Below are positions 63,886-64,000 of a stretch of 64,000 nucleotides of DNA, piece after piece (positions within the stretch are counted from its first letter, which is position 1; the number at the start of each line of letters is the position of its first letter). This DNA comes from Gordonia oryzae (GTDB lineage Bacteria; Actinomycetota; Actinomycetes; Mycobacteriales; Mycobacteriaceae). Location of the stretch: assembly GCF_003797185.1 (NCBI RefSeq), contig NZ_RKMH01000001.1, forward strand, positions 371,436 to 435,435, in the 5' to 3' direction. Below the pieces are notes generated by a model, which was given only the letters and a program-made list of their open reading frames with translations, was not told the DNA's origin and made no database searches. The translations under genes and the position numbers were made by a program.

Positions 63886-64000
63886 TGGGTTCGATGCGGC
63901 GGTCGTTCACGGCCGAGTATAAGGCCGAGGCGGTACGATTGGTGTTGGATTCTGGTGATTCGGTTGCGTCGGTCGCCAAGAATCTCGGTGTTCATGAAAT
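63885..64000 (+). CDS. IS3-type transposase OrfA, N-terminal part (runs off window)
   Basis: From ATG 63885 the frame is open to the end of the window: MGSMRRSFTAEYKAEAVRLV, then LDSGDSVASVAKNLGVHE. This is the N-terminal helix-turn-helix of IS3-family OrfA (RRSFTAEYKAEAVRLV is the typical start). It appears intact so far and would be followed by OrfB. Its left end was not identified; it begins within or directly after the immunity-like gene. Confidence 0.82.
   Translation, partial: MGSMRRSFTAEYKAEAVRLVLDSGDSVASVAKNLGVHE

Noticed and set aside
1..64000. tRNA, rRNA or riboswitch genes
   Set aside because: No cloverleaf-like or conserved riboswitch core sequence was noticed on either strand; small unknown RNAs cannot be excluded by eye.

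Overview
This 64 kb window is high-GC DNA from a mycolic-acid actinobacterium. The order cobN - fxsA - amidohydrolase - lnt - ppm1 - rbpA at 1-6.8 kb, the F420-type oxidoreductases, DUF3556, DUF5313, DUF3263 and the monomeric isocitrate dehydrogenase all point to Mycobacteriales. Gordonia or a close relative is my best guess, by inference only. Most genes are closely packed, and many pairs overlap by 4 bases (ATGA or GTGA). No rRNA, tRNA or CRISPR array was seen.

Layout. 0-8.6 kb: the 3' end of cobN, FxsA, an amidohydrolase, then lnt and ppm1 as separate overlapping genes, convergent rbpA, and a zinc-ribbon protein overlapping a class III nucleotide cyclase. 8.7-11.3 kb: small conserved proteins, a two-domain VOC protein, a Ddn-like F420 protein and a decayed gene. 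11.3-19.1 kb: a minus-strand run (PucR regulator, FAD oxidoreductase, DUF3556 membrane protein, acyl-CoA ligase, acetoacetate-decarboxylase-like protein) and a divergent MaoC hydratase; this looks like an uncharacterised lipid or ketone catabolic unit. 19.1-25.1 kb: AraC regulator, VOC protein, UvrA2-like ATPase, an FKBP lipoprotein, an LLM oxidoreductase with a divergent PadR regulator, and a SnoaL-like protein. 25.2-29 kb: a two-gene ABC exporter divergent from a histidine kinase and response regulator. 29-34.4 kb: LysR regulator, an AtuA-like protein translationally coupled to a CoA-transferase, and a 2OG-Fe(II) oxygenase.

34.4-41.6 kb is the most notable part. A frameshifted photolyase-related pseudogene lies divergent to a tightly coupled jetA-jetB-jetC operon (Wadjet type I / MksF-MksE-MksB condensin). 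No jetD/mksG nuclease gene follows, so this is either a nuclease-less plasmid-defence remnant or a housekeeping MksBEF condensin.

41.6-57 kb: DUF5313, VOC, VanY peptidase, icd, an IS3 remnant, an acyl-CoA ligase, 3-hydroxyacyl-CoA dehydrogenase, a ThiD/PdxK kinase, BrkB, IS21 and pentapeptide-repeat remnants, a proline-rich membrane protein, an ammonium transporter in which Glu replaces the first pore His, and an ABC-F ATPase preceded in frame by a remnant of an intradiol dioxygenase. 57.3-64 kb: a large membrane protein combining kinase-like and flippase-like parts, an ISL3 remnant abutting a frameshifted IS1380 element, an isolated kynureninase, a long perfect hairpin, a SMI1/KNR4-type immunity-like gene and the start of an IS3-type element that runs off the window.

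A recurring small-scale feature is short tandem duplication at or near stop codons (FxsA, rbpA, MaoC, the CoA-transferase/oxygenase junction, and a spaced repeat at the response regulator/LysR junction). All functions are assigned by reading motifs; no database search was run.
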